Source: Blastobasis lacticolella (taxonomy: Eukaryota; Arthropoda; Insecta; Lepidoptera; Blastobasidae). Taken from it: a stretch of 64,000 bases of DNA. Location of the stretch: the NCBI GenBank assembly GCA_905147135.1, contig LR990060.1:10618001-10682000 (forward strand), read 5' to 3'. Shown one piece after another: positions 60,220 to 64,000 of this stretch. Below the pieces are notes generated by a model that worked only from the letters and a program-made list of their open reading frames with translations, ran no database searches and was not told the DNA's origin. Made by a program: the position numbers and the translations under genes. Position 1 is the first letter of the stretch. Each line of letters begins with the position of its first letter.

Positions 60220-60910
60220 TGGAGGAGCCCAAACTTAGGTACTTTTCAGCTTTAAGCCTTCGGAGGCTAAACACCAAGAAGAAAGTGCTAGAAAATTGCC
60301 GTTTTCCTCTTGGTCCATCCTTGTAGTAAGATGCCGAAGCTCACCTGTTCGATGTCATCAGCATATTCCGAGAACCATGGAGACGTGTCCGGAAGTCAGA
60401 TCAGTATATGTATATTTAATTGCATTATAATTCCATTGTTTAATTATTAGTTCCAAGAGCATTCAGAGAGGATTTCACCACTTTGCAGAATAGGAAAGGG
60501 CTCAGGACAGAACCCTTGTAAACCTGGTGCTTCCTTTGGACTATAACATGAGATCGTTCAAGAGGTAGGTATATATTAGAGGTCTCTTTAGACGTGGGGA
60601 AGCGATTGATAGCAACTGGTGTTGCTGATGTCCATAGGTGGCGGTGACCACTTTCCATCAGGTGGCTCGCTTGCCTGTTTATCTGCCGTATAACATAAAA
60701 AAAATACCTACGGTAATCGGGAAGATATTAGTTGGCTGCTACATGAGCTAAAAAAATCCAATGTAGGTACACCTTGGGCACGGAGAGCCCACCAGATTAG
60801 GTACCCCCCAAGGAACACTGCCGAAAGTCCCGTCGAGAAATGCGAAATGCAGAGACTCCTGGAGGATTTTCAGGGCAAAGATTGGATCTGTGGTACAAAG
60901 CTGTACCTAC
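60220..60910 (-). pseudogene. Decayed RTE reverse transcriptase pieces
   Basis: Minus-strand bits in LINE order: DPIFALKILQE near 60895-60840, VYKGSVLSPFLFCKVV near 60530-60460, and a YADDI codon run near 60365-60345. An A-rich interspersed repeat (60540-60705) interrupts them. Confidence 0.6.
60540..60705 (+). repeat. Interspersed repeat with A-rich end
   Basis: GGTGGCGGTGACCACTTTCC, ATCAGGTGGCTCGCTTGCCT; same family as 10127-10435 and 19911-20145. Confidence 0.65.
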
Positions 60911-61009
60911 CTATGTAGGAGAGGGTGGGGTTCGAAGTGCCGGGGGTAAATTGTTCCGATGCATATAGTTTTGCGAAAAGAAAATATAGCAATAAGTTGG
61001 AAGCGTTTT

Positions 61010-61112
61010 AGGGATGCTGAAGACCGAGCGAGGTGGGCCAAGAATAGCAGGAAGGCGGACCCTGGGCCCTCGCGTGCCGCGCGGGGCGCAACCGGGACAT
61101 AACGCCAAGATG
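61010..61112 (+). repeat. RTE-LINE 3' end with (GAT)n tail
   Basis: GATGCTGAAGACCGAGCGAG, AATAGCAGGAAGGCGGACCC, GGGGCGCAACCGGGACATAA then GATGATGATGAT: the tail of the 516-3027 family, plus orientation, truncated upstream. Confidence 0.75.
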
Positions 61113-61119
61113 ATGATGA

Positions 61120-62545
61120 TGAATAAGTTGGAAGCGTGTCGCAAAACGTCATGCCATAGCGTTGTGGTGGCAGCTATTTTCTTCTTCTTTTTCTTTTTAG
61201 GTTGTGGCTTCCGCCATGTAGCGATTTTGCCGGCAGCTATTTTAATAACGCCGTAACGTACAATTGTGCATATTTTCTTCTATGAATAATTTGGTCTATT
61301 TCAATCAGTTGGAAAGTTCATATTTTATGTATTTATGTATAATGGCCGTTTATAATAAAATTTATTATAATTTAATATCCTTAAAAAATGAATGTTGGCG
61401 TTCCAAGTTCCACCTTGAACAAAGTACCTCTCAAGTCATTAATTATAGTAGGTAAAAAATATTTTTTGAATTATATCCGTTAGAAACTAAAAAAAGGAAA
61501 AATCTTTGCTAACTTTTGTGCAACTCTGAACTAGGAAGCTGATGTGCTTATCAAAGAAGATGAACTGATAATGCAGAGATTTGCATTTGACGTTATTTCG
61601 TGACGTTTGTCTTTCGTTTTATTAAATGGGGCTTCAATACTATTACTAAAATAACTGATTATAAGTGTTTGATTTGTAAATATAAATATACCTCAGCTTC
61701 ATCAGTAATGAAAATATCAGAACAATTTACCTCAAATATAAAACAACCAGCCCCATGGGTTGTTGCTCGCCAATTTTCCACAAAAATATTACTCTGAACC
61801 AAAAACTATTAATAACATAACAGATCTAACTATACATGTTAAAAGTAGAATAAATTCTGCATCCATGAATCTAGAAGACTTGTATTACAGATAATTCTTT
61901 AACTTAAAAAATGGAACGTTGAACCCCGCCCCTATTGGTATTCGGACAGGGAAAATTCCTAGCAACTACTCTGGTGTATAAAACGTTTCAATAGCTTCAT
62001 TGTGGCCCATAAGTTTGATACCTCGATAGTTGCTACAATCTTGCACCCTGCCCGTTCCTGAGATAGTTGAGTTATTAACCTTATTTTCACAATATCCAGC
62101 CGGACAGAAATATAAGTTAAGATTATGATTTTCTTTCCTGTTTGCCTATTTGTCTTTTTTGTGTCCTTGACTAACAAGACACAGAGTAACATGGAGGCTC
62201 CTGATTGGGAGATCGATCTTTGTACCATACAATTTTTTACCATTCTGTCAGTCTACGTGAGTACATCAGAGTTGTTCCAACGATCAAGTGTACCTACATA
62301 CCAAACCACTTTAAGGAAGACATTTTACGAAATTAATTTCAGTTCCCTACGCTTTCACACTGAATCCCTAGCAAAATAATTAGTTCCGCACCCGGCCACA
62401 CTCAATAGTGGCGCCAGTGCGCATTTCCGTGCAGAACATTGTACGAGGCCGCGACGGTCGAACTCTCCGCTTTTCATTCATCGTTACAACTACCGAAGCT
62501 AGGGGTGGAATAGTGATGGCGGGAGTTCTATCGATAAAACATACC
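61120..62545. other. No supported gene
   Basis: AT-rich. Open frames up to about 94 codons have no recognised motif. 62390-62480 is a GC-richer patch (GCACCCGGCCACACTC) of unknown meaning. Confidence 0.4.
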
Positions 62546-62678
62546 GTCACAGGGTGCCATTAGGCTCCCGAGACTGTTTAACTAGTCTTAGGGTCCACAG
62601 CGGAACACCTTGGTCAACCTCGCCCCGGAGGCACACCTAACGAGTAGCGAGCTAGTTGCGATGGTGTACGATTCACGT
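62546..62678 (+). repeat. Older interspersed repeat hosting the LINE at 62679
   Basis: CCGTCACAGGGTGCCATTAG, GCGGAACACCTTGGTCAACC resemble 48530-48605 (inverted) and 28555-28745. Confidence 0.5.
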
Positions 62679-63857
62679 ACTCCCGAACAAGCCGGATTCC
62701 GAAAAGGTTTTAGTACCATAGACCACATACATACGCTGCGGCAGGTTGTACAGAAGAAAGAAGAGTATAACCGGCCATTATGTTTGGCGTTTGTGGACTA
62801 TGAGAAAGCCTTCGATTCGATCGAAACTTGGGCGGCGCTCCAGTCTCTACAGCGGTGCCAAATTGACTATCGATATATTGAAGCATTGAAGTGTTTGTAC
62901 AAAAACGCCACTATGTCAGTTCGTCTCCAGGACAAGACCACAGAACCTATTCAGCTGCAGCGAGGTGTTAGACAAGGTGATTTCATATCTCCGAAGTTGT
63001 TTACCGCTGCACTGGAGGATATCTTTAGGCTTCTGGACTGGGACGGACTTGGCATCAATATTAACGGCGAGTACCTCACGCACCTCAGATTTTCTGACGA
63101 TATCGTAGTCATGGCTGAAACCCTGGAAGACTTGGGCAAAATGCTCGATGACCTCTGTAGTGCCTCTCAACAAGTAGGTCTAAAAATTAACATGGACAAG
63201 ACGAAAATTATGTCGAATGTCCATGTTGTGCCTACTCCAGTGACAGTTGGAGGCACTCCACTTGAAGTTGTTGACGACTATACATACCTAGGACAAATAG
63301 TCCGGCTAGGTAGGTCCAATTTCGAGAAAGAGGTCAATCGACGAATCCAACTCGGTTGGGCAGCGTTCGGGAAGCTACGCCACATATTTTCGTCCCAATT
63401 ACCGCAGTGTCTCAAGACGAAGGTCTTTGACCAATGTGTGTTGCCAGTGATGACTTACGGATCTGAAACGTGGCCACTCACTATGGGCCTTATAAGAAAG
63501 CTCACTGTTACCCAAAGAGCAATGGAAAAAGCTATGCTCGGAGTTTCTTTGCGCGATCGAGTCAGAAATGAGGAGATCCGCAAGCGAACCAAGGTCTCCG
63601 ACATAGCTCCAAGGATTGCCAGACTGAAGTGGCAGTGGGCAGGGCACATAGCTCGAAGAACAGATGGCCGATGGGGCAGTAAAGTTCTCGAGTGGCGACC
63701 ACGTACCGGTAGACGCAGCGTGGGTAGGCCTCCTACAAGGTGGACCGACGACCTGGTAAGGATCGCAGGTACCAGCTGGATGCGGAAAGCACAGGACCGG
63801 TCTTTGTGGAGATCTCTGGGGGAGGCCTATGCCCAGCAGTGGGCGTCTTCTGGCTGA
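62610..63857 (+). CDS. LINE reverse transcriptase fragment, open frame
   Basis: A 415-codon open frame. The first 23 or so residues come from target DNA (up to the duplication); LINE coding starts near PEQAGFRKGFSTIDHIHTLR. RT motifs: FVDYEKAFDS, GVRQGDFISPKLFTAALEDI, the catalytic FSDD at 63090-63101, [26 protein letters not shown], and the tail WQWAGHIARR with [16 protein letters not shown]. The fingers and any endonuclease are missing through 5' truncation. FSDD replaces the more common YADD. This is a non-LTR relative distinct from the 532-2649 element. Confidence 0.88.
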   Translation: MVNLAPEAHLTSSELVAMVYDSRTPEQAGFRKGFSTIDHIHTLRQVVQKKEEYNRPLCLAFVDYEKAFDSIETWAALQSLQRCQIDYRYIEALKCLYKNATMSVRLQDKTTEPIQLQRGVRQGDFISPKLFTAALEDIFRLLDWDGLGININGEYLTHLRFSDDIVVMAETLEDLGKMLDDLCSASQQVGLKINMDKTKIMSNVHVVPTPVTVGGTPLEVVDDYTYLGQIVRLGRSNFEKEVNRRIQLGWAAFGKLRHIFSSQLPQCLKTKVFDQCVLPVMTYGSETWPLTMGLIRKLTVTQRAMEKAMLGVSLRDRVRNEEIRKRTKVSDIAPRIARLKWQWAGHIARRTDGRWGSKVLEWRPRTGRRSVGRPPTRWTDDLVRIAGTSWMRKAQDRSLWRSLGEAYAQQWASSG

Positions 63858-63873
63858 TATGATGATGATGATG
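62679..63873 (+). mobile_element. 5'-truncated LINE with 11-bp target-site duplication
   Basis: ACGATTCACGT occurs at 62668-62678 and again at 63874-63884, directly bordering LINE sequence that begins inside the RT domain and ends in (GAT)n after GAGGCCTATGCCCAGCAGTG. The host sequence upstream is an older repeat shared with 28.6 and 48.5 kb. Family members truncated at other points lie at 30350-30561 and 44769-45040. Confidence 0.9.
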
Positions 63874-64000
63874 ACGATTCACGTGTATTTTTTTTTTAAA
63901 TTTTACTTTATAATGAAATTTGATTCCAAGGGGAATGCACGTACTCGTGATAATAAAAAGAGTTCAAGAGCACCAACTCTGAAATCGCTAAAAAAAATCA

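Overview
The window looks like AT-rich nuclear DNA of a moth or butterfly (Lepidoptera). Its genes are split by long introns with GT..AG borders, the proteins are insect-like, and the introns are full of repeats of lepidopteran type: LINE tails ending in (GAT)n, (TAA)n or (TATGTC)n, tRNA-headed SINEs and foldback MITEs. No bacterial, viral or CRISPR features were seen. Genes were assembled by hand from reading phase, splice sites and family knowledge; no alignment could be run.

Layout. (1) 1-41007, plus strand: the 3' part of an MCTP gene (multiple C2 domain and transmembrane protein). Thirteen exons join in phase into 602 codons plus a stop: the end of C2A, all of C2B and C2C, two membrane segments and a basic C terminus. 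Intron 1 is 19 kb and holds a possible alternative start (13232-13686 joined to 14790-14949). Intron 8 holds a phase-matched 69-bp candidate cassette exon (32872-32940). (2) 20783-21178, minus strand, inside an MCTP intron: a candidate two-exon gene for a small secreted peptide with dibasic sites. (3) 45510-50801, plus strand: a REEP5/6-type ER-shaping protein (TB2/DP1/HVA22 family) in four exons, with further possible last exons at 51294-51502 and 55283-55323, the latter followed by AATAAA. (4) 56995-58195, minus strand, convergent with REEP: mitochondrial ribosomal protein bS16m in three exons.

The rest is mobile DNA. An RTE-type LINE at 516-3027 has a 12-bp target-site duplication, an open reverse transcriptase frame and a mostly deleted endonuclease. 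A second LINE at 62679-63873 is 5'-truncated and flanked by an 11-bp duplication. Also present are a Jockey/CR1-like LINE remnant (27.6-28.4 kb), two tRNA-headed SINE families, a 1.2-kb terminal-inverted-repeat element (22194-23404) holding a Gly/Pro/Glu-coding minisatellite, a 407-bp MITE in two copies (one nested in another inverted-repeat element), two nearly identical 123-bp foldback elements 21.5 kb apart, and other foldback elements.

The points most worth checking are the undocumented-looking exons of MCTP and REEP, the nested peptide gene, the minisatellite element, and several retroelement ends lying within about 20 bp of MCTP splice sites.
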